Source: Virgibacillus sp. MSP4-1
GTDB taxonomy: Bacteria; Bacillota; Bacilli; Bacillales; Alkalibacillaceae
Length of the DNA: 64,000 nucleotides
Assembly: GCF_010092505.1 (NCBI RefSeq)
Contig: NZ_CP048021.1
Location: 124,001 to 188,000, forward strand
Reading direction: 5' to 3'
Notes under the pieces: generated by a model
The model's input: the letters and a program-made list of their open reading frames with translations, nothing else
Told to the model about the DNA's origin: nothing
Database searches by the model: none
Shown: positions 1-8,052 of the stretch, one piece after another
How positions within the stretch are numbered: position 1 is the first letter of the stretch
Layout of the letters: each line of letters starts with the position of its first letter
Translations under genes and position numbers: made by a program

Positions 1-45
1 GCCATGAAGGAGTTTTTCAGAAAAGAAGTAACAGAAGCGGGCTAG
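1..45 (+). CDS. C-terminal end of an upstream gene (partial)
   Basis: The window opens inside an open frame ending in a TAG stop at 43-45. Only 14 codons are visible, ending in a charged stretch (RKEVTEAG). A terminator follows at once, which supports a real gene end. Nothing can be said about its product. Confidence 0.5.
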   Translation, partial: AMKEFFRKEVTEAG

Positions 46-46
46 G

Positions 47-75
47 GGATGGGAGGCTTTCCCGTCCTCTTTTCT
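47..75 (+). terminator. Intrinsic terminator
   Basis: A 7-bp stem (47-53 with 61-67, one G-T wobble) is followed by a T-rich run. It ends the gene whose tail opens the window. Confidence 0.7.
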
Positions 76-178
76 GTATAAAAATACTTATTTTCTTCGT
101 TATAGAAGGCGATTTAGAAGAAGGCTGCATGAATGATATGTTAAAATAACAGTAAATGAACGGGAAAGGAGTCTGACT

Positions 179-619
179 GTGAAAAAGGGACTAATGGTAA
201 CCCTCATTTTCTTTATGACTACTCTGCTGACAGGGTGTAATTTGTTTGATGAAGTGAATGACTCCCTCGATTATGCGAATGAAGCAACAGAATATATTCA
301 TACACTAAGTGACTTTAATTCGGACTTGCCACAACTTATGGAAGAGGCAGCAAATAATCCTGAAGTTGAGAAGCAGCTGAATGAACGCTTGAATAATATA
401 GAAGAGCAGATTAATGAATTTACACAGCTTGATCCACCAGCTGTCGCTGAAGATCTTCATCAACAATTCGTTAAGCATAGTGAAAACTTAAATCAAACCA
501 TTCAGAAGGTCACCGAACAAGGGGATGTTGCGATTGAACAGCTGGAAAATTCCCAGATTGTGGATACCGTTCGTGATATCACGGGTTTATTAAACCAACT
601 TGAAAACTTAGGCTTATAA
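179..619 (+). CDS. Small secreted lipoprotein (resembles DUF6376)
   Basis: A 146-residue predicted lipoprotein starts at GTG 179, behind an AAAGGAG site. A lysine-rich N-terminus and hydrophobic stretch lead to a lipobox (LTGC, Cys20), so it should be lipid-anchored outside the cell. The remaining 126 residues are acidic, helical and without a catalytic motif. The pattern (GCNLFDEVNDSLDYANEA) resembles Bacillus DUF6376 lipoproteins of unknown function. It is monocistronic. Confidence 0.75.
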   Translation: MKKGLMVTLIFFMTTLLTGCNLFDEVNDSLDYANEATEYIHTLSDFNSDLPQLMEEAANNPEVEKQLNERLNNIEEQINEFTQLDPPAVAEDLHQQFVKHSENLNQTIQKVTEQGDVAIEQLENSQIVDTVRDITGLLNQLENLGL

Positions 620-632
620 AAGTTTCCGTAGC

Positions 633-661
633 TTTTCAGTATAAGAAAACTCATGTATAAT
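633..661 (+). promoter_or_regulatory. Candidate sigma-A promoter for the antisense antitoxin RNA
   Basis: A TTTTCA -35 at 633-638 is separated by 17 bp from a perfect TATAAT -10 at 656-661. No protein gene follows on this strand for over 400 bp. The promoter instead points at a strong terminator (765-812) lying across the 3' end of the toxin gene, as expected of a type I antitoxin RNA. Confidence 0.45.
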
Positions 662-683
662 ACATTTAGACTTACGCATATAT

Positions 684-716
684 TATAAAAAGGCCGTTGG
701 TGATTCACCAACGGCC
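684..716 (-). terminator. Terminator of the toxin transcript
   Basis: A 12-bp perfect inverted repeat (692-703 with 705-716) is followed, read on the minus strand, by a run of five T. It lies downstream of the minus-strand toxin gene and probably ends its mRNA. Confidence 0.6.
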
Positions 717-764
717 GTACAATAGCCCAATTGGGGGCGACTCACACGTTAGAGCGTCAAAGTG

Positions 765-812
765 GTAACTACCCTAACTTGCTTGCCAGGCTTACAGGGT
801 GGTTACTTTTTT
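765..812 (+). terminator. Terminator of the antitoxin RNA, overlapping the toxin stop codon
   Basis: An 11-bp stem (765-775 with 796-806, one wobble) is followed by TTTTTT. On the opposite strand the same hairpin contains the toxin stop codon, as I recall is usual for holin-like toxin genes. Confidence 0.65.
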
Positions 813-889
813 ATTTCAGACAGTATCGTCGCGACGAATGTTCCAAAAGAAATCATTAACATCAGCGATTCGAATACTGTTATAAGCAT
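803..889 (-). CDS. Putative holin-like type I toxin
   Basis: A 28-residue hydrophobic peptide starts at ATG 889 behind an AAGGGGGTG ribosome site. The core ESLMLMISFGTFVATILSE is the hallmark of the Hol_Tox (putative holin-like toxin) family, whose usual form is (M)STYEALMLMI followed by a hydrophobic segment and a lysine-rich end. Family members are one-helix membrane toxins kept silent by an antisense RNA. The stop codon lies inside a strong hairpin shared with the predicted antitoxin terminator. A long open frame overlaps it in another register (816-1001). Confidence 0.75.
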   Translation of the reverse strand: MLITVFESLMLMISFGTFVATILSEIKK

Positions 890-1001
890 CACCCCCTTGA
901 GCAGGAGCAGGCGATGGCGGTGGTGGATCTGGAGCTTTTAAATATAAATACCTTTGGGAATCCCCTGGATATTCAATGTGTAATATCCAGTTTTTTGTGC
1001 A
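816..1001 (-). pseudogene. Possible protein remnant overlapping the toxin gene
   Basis: A stop-to-stop frame of 61 codons without a clear start reads through the toxin gene in another register. The translation has protein-like composition: a proline/alanine-rich linker (PDPPPPSPAPAQGG), then DAYNSIRIADVNDFFWN and a charged end. It could be the C-terminal relic of a larger gene or chance. I do not recognise a family. Confidence 0.25.
965..996 (+). terminator. Second plus-strand terminator behind the toxin locus
   Basis: A perfect 9-bp stem (965-973 with 982-990) is followed by TTTTTT. No plus-strand protein gene ends here, so it probably backs up termination of the antitoxin RNA. Confidence 0.6.
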
Positions 1002-1112
1002 TTAAGCGCGTAATCATGGGTGACAATTAAATTCAACTTTCAACCACTTTTTTGTTTAATTTACAAAAATCGGCATAAACTAAGCGTGACCTTTAAGAAA
1101 GGAGTGTTACCT

Positions 1113-1736
1113 GTGAATGTAAAAAGGGTTCTCGTCGCTTTTGGCATTATGCTACTTTTATTCACAGTGCAAAACGTGAATGTTTCAGCACAGACGGATA
1201 CATACACGGTTCAACCGGGAGATACCTTATGGAAAATATCAGTAAGGTATGAAGTCGGGCTCTCAGAAATTATTAATGCCAATCCCCAATTCAGTAACCC
1301 TGATTTGATTTATCCAGGAGATAAAGTTTCTATCCCGTTAGGAGAAGGTACTCAATCGGTTGAAGAGGAAGTAGCCAGAATCACAAATGATTATCGTTCC
1401 CAAAATGGTCTAAGTCCTTTGAAATTTGATTGGGAACTGGCAAGGGTTGCCCGATATAAGTCCGAAGATATGAGGGATAAGGGGTATTTTTCCCATACTT
1501 CTCCAACGTATGGCTCTCCATTTACGATGATGCAGAATTTCGGAATCTCCTACACAAGGGCAGCAGAAAATATTGCAGCCGGACAGCGAACCGCACAGGA
1601 AGTTGTGCGATCATGGATGAACAGTCCCGGTCATCGGAAAAATATACTGGATCCCAATGTAACCCATATAGGTGTAGGCTATGCCAAGGGCGGAAGCTAT
1701 GGACATTACTGGACTCAGATGTTTATAAAGAAATAA
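1113..1736 (+). CDS. Secreted LysM-CAP domain protein (SafA/YkwD type)
   Basis: The protein has 207 residues from GTG 1113, chosen because GAAAGGAG lies 9 bp upstream; the open frame extends to 1020 without a ribosome site. A signal peptide ends near VSA (residue 26). A LysM domain (about 30-75, YTVQPGDTLWKIS) binds peptidoglycan. A CAP/SCP-like domain (about 83-207) shows the YkwD-type blocks HTSPTYGSPF, AENIAAGQ, SWMNSPGHR and HIGVGY. Such proteins are cell-wall or spore-envelope associated with unknown chemistry. A lipoprotein paralogue lies at 29346-30137. Confidence 0.85.
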   Translation: MNVKRVLVAFGIMLLLFTVQNVNVSAQTDTYTVQPGDTLWKISVRYEVGLSEIINANPQFSNPDLIYPGDKVSIPLGEGTQSVEEEVARITNDYRSQNGLSPLKFDWELARVARYKSEDMRDKGYFSHTSPTYGSPFTMMQNFGISYTRAAENIAAGQRTAQEVVRSWMNSPGHRKNILDPNVTHIGVGYAKGGSYGHYWTQMFIKK

Positions 1737-1746
1737 CACTTTATAA

Positions 1747-1787
1747 GAAAAAAGTCCTTGTTTCAAAACAAGGACTTTTTTCTTATT
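1747..1787 (+). terminator. Intrinsic terminator
   Basis: A 12-bp perfect stem around AAGTCCTTGTTT is flanked by A- and T-runs, ending the LysM-CAP gene. Confidence 0.85.
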
Positions 1788-1933
1788 TTATGCAAAACTA
1801 AAATAGCTTTATTGGTTCGTAATGACAATGGTTTTGGCAAAAAGGAATTGTATTTGCATTTATTTTCCTTTAAAAAAATTGTGGAAACATGTATGGGCTT
1901 TCCGTTATAATGTTTAAATGTGTGAAGATTTTC

Positions 1934-1949
1934 AGTAAATCGCTTTCAA
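1934..1949 (+). promoter_or_regulatory. Possible cre-like (CcpA) site
   Basis: The near-palindrome AGTAAATCGCTTTCAA fits the catabolite-response consensus at 12 of 14 positions on the minus strand. It lies about 125 bp upstream of the nucleoside transporter. B. subtilis nupC is catabolite repressed, which makes the site plausible but not shown. The rest of 1788-2072 shows a TATAAT near 1906 and nothing else I can name. Confidence 0.25.
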
Positions 1950-2072
1950 TCGTTTGAATTTCAAGACAGTAGTGAATCATTATAAGAGGATTTTTCGACA
2001 AGAAAGTCTTACTGTATGAAAGTCTTCCTGTATTCAAACAATAAAACCAGCAGGATCAAGGAGGTATAAATT

Positions 2073-3278
2073 GTGGATGTTGTAGGAATCTTATTTGGTA
2101 TTTTAGCTATTTTAATAGTCATAGGAATCGCCTTTTTAATGTCTAACGAAAGGACAAAGATTAATTTCAAAGGTATTCTGGTTATGATTTTGTCGCAGCT
2201 GATCATTACCTACTTTTTATTCAAGACTGATATTGGTCAGGATATCATTTTAGCTATATCCAGTGGCTTTAATAAGCTGATTGAATTTGGTATGGCAGGT
2301 GTTAACTTTATTGCTGGAGGATTAGGCGGCTTTGAGAATGCATTTTTCTTTAATGTTCTGTTGATTATTGTCTTTTTCTCTACGTTATTAGCGGTATTAA
2401 CTCACCTGAAAATCCTGCCATTAATTATTAAGTATCTTGGCTGGGGGATTTCCAAAATCACTGGTCTGCCAAAAGTTGAGTCGTTTAACGCTGTGAACAG
2501 TATCTTTTTTGGACAGTCAGAGGCATTGCTGGCCATTAAATCACAGTTTCATCATTTAGATAGCAATCGTTTATATATTGTAAGTGCATCAGCCATGGGA
2601 TCTGTTTCGGCTTCCATTGTAGGAGCCTATATGCAGATGATTCCGGCAGAATATGTGTTAGTGGCTCTTCCTTTGAATATGTTCAGTGCCCTGATTGTTT
2701 CTTCTATCATCGCTCCTGTAGAGGTAAAGGATGAGAACGATGAAGTTGATATTAAAGATGTATCAGAAGCCAAAAGCTTTTTCGAAGCGATGGGGAATGG
2801 TGCATTAGATGGTGGACGTATTGCTCTGATTGTTGCAGCAATGTTAATTGCCTTTATTGCTGCATTGGAATTCGTAAACTGGATTATTCAATTTGCCTTT
2901 GCTGGCGTAACGCTGCAGCAAATCCTTGGCTATATTATAGCTCCTCTTGGAATTCTGATGGGTATTGCGCCAAGTGAGGTTATAGAAGCAGGAAGTATTA
3001 TGGGTACAAAAATTGTCACGAATGAATTCGTTGCAATGGACCAATTTACCAATATTATGGGTGGCATGAGCGAGAAAACGGTCGGCATTGTATCTGTATT
3101 CCTGACAAGCTTTGCGAACTTCTCATCCATCGGTATTATCGCAGGTACTGTTCAGGGAATTGATCCTGAAAAAGGAAAAACAGTTTCTAAATATGGAATG
3201 AAGCTATTGATTGGTGCGACTCTTGCTTCCATTTTATCTGCAACTATTGCCGGACTAATTATCTCTCTTCCATTTTAA
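2073..3278 (+). CDS. Concentrative nucleoside transporter (NupC/CNT family)
   Basis: A 401-residue polytopic membrane protein starts at GTG 2073, 8 bp after AAGGAGG. The N-terminal helices and the conserved core (FINKLIEFG-like segment, then GGLGGFENAFFFNVLLIIVFFSTLLAVL, the GQSEALLAIK block and a MGTKIVTNEFVA block near residue 310) are those of CNT nucleoside symporters such as B. subtilis NupC, YutK and NupG. It should import nucleosides with H+ or Na+. Length is typical. It stands alone, with a terminator behind it. Confidence 0.9.
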   Translation: MDVVGILFGILAILIVIGIAFLMSNERTKINFKGILVMILSQLIITYFLFKTDIGQDIILAISSGFNKLIEFGMAGVNFIAGGLGGFENAFFFNVLLIIVFFSTLLAVLTHLKILPLIIKYLGWGISKITGLPKVESFNAVNSIFFGQSEALLAIKSQFHHLDSNRLYIVSASAMGSVSASIVGAYMQMIPAEYVLVALPLNMFSALIVSSIIAPVEVKDENDEVDIKDVSEAKSFFEAMGNGALDGGRIALIVAAMLIAFIAALEFVNWIIQFAFAGVTLQQILGYIIAPLGILMGIAPSEVIEAGSIMGTKIVTNEFVAMDQFTNIMGGMSEKTVGIVSVFLTSFANFSSIGIIAGTVQGIDPEKGKTVSKYGMKLLIGATLASILSATIAGLIISLPF

Positions 3279-3367
3279 AATGCAGAGCTCTGAATAGGTC
3301 TCTAACAGGAATCTTAATGATTTCCTCTTTTTCAAGTATAAGTTTATGTGAATTTGGTAAGAGGTTT

Positions 3368-3422
3368 AAATAACCCCCATTCCCTGCATGAAAAGCATCT
3401 GGGATTTGGGGGTTATTTTTTA
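3368..3422 (+). terminator. Intrinsic terminator of the nucleoside transporter
   Basis: A long stem (AATAACCCCCA with TGGGGGTTATT plus inner TCCC/GGGA pairs) is followed by a T-run. A dispersed repeat begins right after it. Confidence 0.85.
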
Positions 3423-3449
3423 TCTTCCCACGTATGGAAGTTTCCCTTT

Positions 3450-3599
3450 ATCACGCACTAACTGGCCGTAATATCCCCCTTCAAGTTTTGAGGGTACACT
3501 CACAAGGATAAGTGGGGATAAACGGCCAGTAAATTCCTGATAAGTTCAACTAACCATTAGTGGGGGATGAACCCCCACTAATGGAAGTTTCCCTTTATA
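3450..3599 (+). repeat. Two-hairpin repeat R1, full-length copy 1
   Basis: The element starts TATCACGC and ends CTTTATA. Hairpin 1 pairs ACTGGCCGT (3461-3469) with ACGGCCAGT (3522-3530), with inner TATCCCC/GGGGATA. Hairpin 2 is a 13-bp stem (3554-3566 with 3572-3584) and an ATGAA loop. A second full copy at 55497-55621 keeps both hairpins with compensatory changes. The tail of another copy (ATGGAAGTTTCCCTTTAT) directly precedes it at 3434-3450. Nothing else is visible in 3423-3683. Confidence 0.75.
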
Positions 3600-3683
3600 A
3601 GAGATTTCTTTTACGATAGAATGAGTGATAAGAATGGTTTACAATCGTTTGAATTGTACACATAGAAAGGACGACAGCATCAA

Positions 3684-4751
3684 ATGAAAAATCAATCAAT
3701 CGTTTTTACCGGGGGCGGAACAGCTGGTCATGTAGTCGTCAATTTAGCGCTGATTCCAGAGTTTATAAAGGATGGCTGGGATGTTCATTACATTGGCTCG
3801 CATCAGGGAATAGAACGGGAGCTTATAAGTGGTATGGACGGAATTACGTACCACGCTATTTCCACGGGAAAACTCCGTCGATACTTTGATAAGGAAAATT
3901 TTAAAGATCCGTTTCGGGTGTTAAAAGGAACCTGGCAATCATTGCGAATTTTGTCGAAAGTGAAGCCGCATACAGTTTTTTCAAAGGGTGGGTTTGTTTC
4001 GGTACCGGTTGTAACCGCCGCCAAACTAAAAGGGGTGCCTGCGATTATCCACGAATCAGATTACACGCCTGGACTTGCGAATAAGCTTGCTTTCCCATTT
4101 GCCAGAAAAGTGCTGGCCACTTTTCCGGAAACGATGAAATATTTACCGGAAAAGAAAGCAGAATGGGTCGGAGCGATTATTCGTGAGGAATTGTTTGAGG
4201 GGGATGAAGCAAAGGGTCTGCGGCAATGTGATTTCGTTAAGGATAAACCGGTTATTCTTATCATGGGAGGAAGTTCCGGATCCCAGAAATTAAACGACAT
4301 TATCCGCAAGCATCTGGACACCTTATTAGATAAATTTCAAATCATCCACATCTGCGGGAAAGGAAAAGTGGATCCTTCCATTCATCGCTTTGGCTATGAG
4401 CAGTTTGAGTATGTACAGGATGAATTGAAAGACCTGATGGCTGCCGCTGATTTAGTGGTCTCGAGAGCTGGCTCCAATTCTATTTATGAATTTTTGGCTC
4501 TTAAGAAGCCGATGCTTCTCATTCCCTTATCAAGGCAAGCAAGCAGAGGGGATCAGATTTTAAATGCGAATTCTTTTAGAAAACAAGGGTTTGCCCGCGT
4601 CATTGAGGAAGAGGAATTACATGAAGAACGGTTCTTGAATGAGCTCCAACAATTGTGGATAGAAAGGGAAACGATTATCGATAAAATGATGGCTTATAAA
4701 AGCGAAGAAACGAAGGAAAAGGTTATACAAATGCTTAAGCACATCCAGTAA
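3684..4751 (+). CDS. murG: MurG-family UDP-GlcNAc:undecaprenyl-PP-MurNAc-pentapeptide transferase
   Basis: The 355-residue protein is of typical MurG length. The N-terminus has the GGGTAGHV motif of the lipid I-binding domain, [10 protein letters not shown] occupies the second glycine loop, and the C-terminal half has [10 protein letters not shown] and [11 protein letters not shown] for UDP-GlcNAc. It would make lipid II at the inner membrane face. The usual HEQN-x-x-x-G motif reads HESDYTPG, so this may be the second MurG seen in some Bacillus species. It stands outside any division or cell-wall cluster. Start ATG 3684 follows AAAGGA at 12 bp. Confidence 0.8.
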   Translation: MKNQSIVFTGGGTAGHVVVNLALIPEFIKDGWDVHYIGSHQGIERELISGMDGITYHAISTGKLRRYFDKENFKDPFRVLKGTWQSLRILSKVKPHTVFSKGGFVSVPVVTAAKLKGVPAIIHESDYTPGLANKLAFPFARKVLATFPETMKYLPEKKAEWVGAIIREELFEGDEAKGLRQCDFVKDKPVILIMGGSSGSQKLNDIIRKHLDTLLDKFQIIHICGKGKVDPSIHRFGYEQFEYVQDELKDLMAAADLVVSRAGSNSIYEFLALKKPMLLIPLSRQASRGDQILNANSFRKQGFARVIEEEELHEERFLNELQQLWIERETIIDKMMAYKSEETKEKVIQMLKHIQ

Positions 4752-4775
4752 ACAGATTTCCAGGGAGGAGATAAA

Positions 4776-5138
4776 ATGACAGCTATTTATTGCCATTACT
4801 GCAGCAGAGAGATTCGGGACCAGGATGAGCTGGTAACGGCATCAAAGTGGTTTCGGTTGAAGGCTTTTCATTACCAATGTTATCAGGACTTAGAGCAGGA
4901 AGCGGTATTGGTAAGCAATGTCTGGGTTCCTGTAAACGGAATGTCAGGAAATATCTCCTCAGGTTTGATGCTGCTATTATCGATTTGGATGCTGACGGCA
5001 AATACGTGGGGATTCATAGGGGATGCTATCGGGGTTATTGCTCTGTATCAGGTGATTTTACGTATTCTGTCCTTATTGATTATTGAAAATCGGCTCCCTA
5101 AATATGTTGAAAATAAAAAACCCCTGGATAGAGGATAA
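4776..5138 (+). CDS. Small membrane protein with N-terminal CxxC/HxxC zinc-binding motif
   Basis: This 120-residue protein is not a family I recognise. CHYC (residues 6-9) and a later HYQC (about 33-36) could bind one zinc ion. Two or three hydrophobic helices fill residues about 60-105. Start ATG 4776 has a good GGGAGGAG site. It lies 24 bp after the MurG paralogue and is likely cotranscribed, so a cell-envelope role is possible; that is context only. Confidence 0.6.
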   Translation: MTAIYCHYCSREIRDQDELVTASKWFRLKAFHYQCYQDLEQEAVLVSNVWVPVNGMSGNISSGLMLLLSIWMLTANTWGFIGDAIGVIALYQVILRILSLLIIENRLPKYVENKKPLDRG

Positions 5139-5213
5139 TATAGGACGTGGAGTTTGCGTTTCTTTTCTGAAAAAATTATGATCTAGTTAGAGGCTAAGAA
5201 AGGAGATGTTGGT

Positions 5214-6038
5214 ATGAGTTTAACCAGTACTTCAACATTACATAATGGTGTTAAAATTCCATGGGTAGGTTTAGGTGTTTATAAAGTGGATAAGGGTGAA
5301 GTAGCTCTGGATACCGTTAAATCAGCTCTTGACCTTGGTTATCGCAGTATTGATACAGCATCTTTTTATGAAAATGAAAAAGAAGTCGGTCAGGCGATTC
5401 GTGACAGTGGATTGAGTCGTGAAGAAATTTTTGTTACGAGTAAAGTATGGAACACTGAACAGGGGTATGAAGAAACCTTGAAAGCCTTTGATAATAGCCT
5501 GAATAAGCTTGGCTTGGACTATCTGGATCTGTATTTAATACACTGGCCTGTACCAGGCAAATTCAAGGATACATGGCGAGCGCTTGAAGAGATCTATGAG
5601 CAGGGGAAAGTCCGTGCAATTGGAGTCAGTAACTTCCAAATTCACCATCTGGAAGACTTAATGAAAGATGCCAAAATTAAACCTATGGTCGATCAGGTCG
5701 AGTTTCACCCGCAGTTGTATCAAAAGGATCTATTAGACTTCTGCAGCGAAAATGACATTCAACTGGAGGCTTGGGGACCTTTAGGCAGAAGTCGTTATCT
5801 GGATGATCCTGTTTTGAACGAGATTGCAGAAAAATACGGAAAAAGTCCCGCACAAGTAATGCTTCGCTGGCATCACCAGCACGAAATTGTCATTATACCA
5901 AAATCGACGAAGCCCCATCGCCAAAAAGAAAATGCGGATTTATTTGACTTTGAGCTATCGGAAGAAGACATGAAAAACATTGATGAGTTAAACCAGGATA
6001 AGCGAACAGGGAAGCATCCTGATGAGTTTCCTTATTGA
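5214..6038 (+). CDS. Aldo/keto reductase
   Basis: The 274-residue protein is a complete AKR. The catalytic tetrad is visible as Asp47, Tyr52, Lys77 and His110 (DTASFY, SKVWN, LIHWP). The NADPH-binding C-terminal signature IPKSTKPHRQKEN is present. It would reduce aldehydes such as methylglyoxal-type compounds in the cytosol. Closest in look to B. subtilis YvgN/YtbE. Start ATG 5214 follows AAAGGAG. It is monocistronic with a shared terminator behind it. Confidence 0.9.
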   Translation: MSLTSTSTLHNGVKIPWVGLGVYKVDKGEVALDTVKSALDLGYRSIDTASFYENEKEVGQAIRDSGLSREEIFVTSKVWNTEQGYEETLKAFDNSLNKLGLDYLDLYLIHWPVPGKFKDTWRALEEIYEQGKVRAIGVSNFQIHHLEDLMKDAKIKPMVDQVEFHPQLYQKDLLDFCSENDIQLEAWGPLGRSRYLDDPVLNEIAEKYGKSPAQVMLRWHHQHEIVIIPKSTKPHRQKENADLFDFELSEEDMKNIDELNQDKRTGKHPDEFPY

Positions 6039-6042
6039 AACT

Positions 6043-6081
6043 AAAGACATCAGCTCCAATTAAGGGCTGATGTCTTTTTAT
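6043..6081 (+). terminator. Intrinsic terminator between convergent genes
   Basis: A 12-bp perfect stem (6043-6054 with 6066-6077) is followed by T-rich sequence. A-rich flanks on the left may let it serve the convergent carbonic anhydrase gene too. Confidence 0.85.
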
Positions 6082-6109
6082 GTAGAAATTTCCCGGGAAA
6101 TATACAAGG

Positions 6110-6667
6110 CTAGTAGCCGTTGACAACAAGATCAAGTTTTCCGGTATGAGGATCAATGACCAAACCATGCACAGGTATCGTTTCCGGAATCAGTGGATGA
6201 TGGTTTAGAATATCGACACTATTTTTTACATTATCCTCTACATTTGTAAAACCTTTTAAGAATTCCTTTGCATCTGTATTTTGATTAGTTTCAAATGCTT
6301 CAATCTGCTCCCTGGATATTCCTCTGGTCTCTAATTTCTTAACTAAATCATCCGGGTTAACCTTCCCCATACCGCAATCATGATGACCAATCACCATTAC
6401 CTCATCGGCGTTTAAGGCATGAATACCGACTAAAATACTTTTCACCGCACCGTCTGTAGGGGATGAGACCATAGCTCCGGCATTTTTGACCAGCTTCACA
6501 TCTCCATTTTTGATATTAAGTGCCTGGGGGAGAAGTTCGACCAGTCTGGTGTCCATGCAGCTTAAAATCACCACTTTTTTATCAGGCAGCCCATCTGTTT
6601 CATAAGGCTCATATTGCCTGTCCTGAACAAAACGGTCATTAAATTCAAGAATTTGATCTAATAACAT
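6110..6667 (-). CDS. Beta-class carbonic anhydrase
   Basis: The 185-residue protein interconverts CO2 and bicarbonate. Zinc ligands appear as Cys37 (SCMDTR, with the Asp39/Arg41 dyad), His95 and Cys98 (GHHDCGM). Length and motifs fit the compact Gram-positive type (B. subtilis YtiB). Start ATG 6667 is preceded by AAGGAGG. A SulP-family anion transporter, a frequent partner of such enzymes, lies elsewhere in the window (27734-29188). Confidence 0.9.
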   Translation of the reverse strand: MLLDQILEFNDRFVQDRQYEPYETDGLPDKKVVILSCMDTRLVELLPQALNIKNGDVKLVKNAGAMVSSPTDGAVKSILVGIHALNADEVMVIGHHDCGMGKVNPDDLVKKLETRGISREQIEAFETNQNTDAKEFLKGFTNVEDNVKNSVDILNHHPLIPETIPVHGLVIDPHTGKLDLVVNGY

Positions 6668-6760
6668 AGTAAATCCTCCTTATCGATTTCATCCTTATTA
6701 AGGTACTATGAAAAACCATAGCTTTAAAGTCATATAGTTAAAATACCCCCAAAGCACTCA

Positions 6761-6789
6761 TTGAAAACCCCCGATTATACTATTATATA
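6761..6789 (+). promoter_or_regulatory. Sigma-A promoter of the DUF389 gene
   Basis: TTGAAA (6761-6766), a 17-bp spacer and TATATA (6784-6789) give a good match. Transcription would start about 110 nt before the chosen start codon. Confidence 0.55.
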
Positions 6790-6908
6790 CAATAAAACCA
6801 GGAGTAAAATGAGTTTTTGTGATCATTAGTTTTACTAAATATGAAATGCTGGTAAGGAAAATGGGAATAGTAAGAAAAGAGTATAAAGATAAAGGAAGCA
6901 TATATACG

Positions 6909-7925
6909 ATGAAAATGCAGCTGATTGAAGCTTATATTCCTAAAAAGCATTATGAAGAGACTAATCGGGCTTTGCAGGAGTTTCCCCATCTTTCTTACAG
7001 GACATTTAAAGAGGATGAGAACATGATGCTCGTTCGTATCGTCACGGAAAGCGGCCATGTTGAAGATATTTTAAACTATCTGGAAAATGAAACAAATGTG
7101 GACGAAGGCTTTGAAACGATATTACTACCGGTCCAAACCTATATCTCGAAGCAGACGTTAGAAGATAAGAATAACGAAAAAGAACATGAGGAAGAGGAAG
7201 ATTCAAAGCTGGTCAGAGCAAGTCGTCAGGAATTGCTTCAAACGATTGAAAAGAATAGTTCAGTTACTCTGAACTATACCTTGCTCATTATTCTATCGGC
7301 GATTGTGGCCACAGTGGGATTTATAAAAGATAGTGAAGCTGTTGTGATTGGAGCAATGGTCATTGCGCCGATGATTGGACCGATAATTTCAGTAGCCTTT
7401 TCTGCTATACTTGGGGATTATCCAAGAGTCGGCCGCGCATCTTTGACCTTTATACTAGGTTTTGCAATCGTTATTGGCATTTCGATAGGGTTCAGTTACC
7501 TGTTTGAAATGGGGACGGAAAACAATCAATACATTGCCCGAACGGAGGTAACCTTGTCGGATTTTTTTCTTGCACTTGCCTCTGGTGCAGCAGGTGCATT
7601 ATCCATTTTGAACCGTCTTTCTGGTAATCTTGTGGGGGTAATGGTAGCAGTTGCTCTGCTTCCACCAACCATTGCTATTGGTATATCCATCGGGCAGGCT
7701 TTGTGGATGGATACGCTTGGTTCCTTGTTGCTCGTGACCGTAAACACAACTTGTATTCTGCTGTCAGCGATTACCATATTTTCAATCAGCGGGATTCGTC
7801 CTGTCCGATGGCGTGAGGTGCAGAAGGCAAATGTGTCCAGAACATTTTCGTTTGTTTTTGTCGGAACGATTGTAGGAATTCTCGTTCTGGTTATCCTGGT
7901 TGGTCAAGGGATAAAATTTGAATAA
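6909..7925 (+). CDS. TIGR00341/DUF389 family membrane protein
   Basis: From ATG 6909 (AAAGGAAG upstream; the open frame reaches back to 6819 without a ribosome site) the protein has 338 residues. The N-terminal 110 residues are soluble and ACT-like. About six helices follow, with the family block GAMVIAPMIGPIISVAFSAILGD-like around residue 155 and a second SGNLVGVMVAVALLPP block. Function of the family is unknown; transport has been suggested. An acidic stretch (KEHEEEEDS) links the two halves. Confidence 0.8.
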   Translation: MKMQLIEAYIPKKHYEETNRALQEFPHLSYRTFKEDENMMLVRIVTESGHVEDILNYLENETNVDEGFETILLPVQTYISKQTLEDKNNEKEHEEEEDSKLVRASRQELLQTIEKNSSVTLNYTLLIILSAIVATVGFIKDSEAVVIGAMVIAPMIGPIISVAFSAILGDYPRVGRASLTFILGFAIVIGISIGFSYLFEMGTENNQYIARTEVTLSDFFLALASGAAGALSILNRLSGNLVGVMVAVALLPPTIAIGISIGQALWMDTLGSLLLVTVNTTCILLSAITIFSISGIRPVRWREVQKANVSRTFSFVFVGTIVGILVLVILVGQGIKFE

Positions 7926-8052
7926 CCCCCTGATCTCAGAAGATTCAGCAGAATGGATTTTCTGACAATAAGATGAACTGGTTATTTAGGAAGGTCAAAT
8001 TCTGTTACAATAATAGAATCAAGATACTTATTACAAAAAGAGGTGTAGCTGC

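Larger units (their letters stand above)
667..812 (+). ncRNA. Predicted antisense RNA (type I antitoxin)
   Basis: This is inferred from the promoter at 633-661 and the terminator at 765-812. The RNA of about 145 nt would be complementary to the 3' end of the toxin mRNA on the other strand, including the last toxin codons. Its geometry matches tail-to-tail pairs such as txpA/RatA and bsrG/SR4. The 5' end is a guess; read-through to the second terminator at 965-996 would cover the whole toxin frame. Confidence 0.4.

Noticed and set aside
1800-2072. Purine riboswitch upstream of the nucleoside transporter
   Set aside because: No conserved three-stem junction or loop motifs of purine aptamers are seen.
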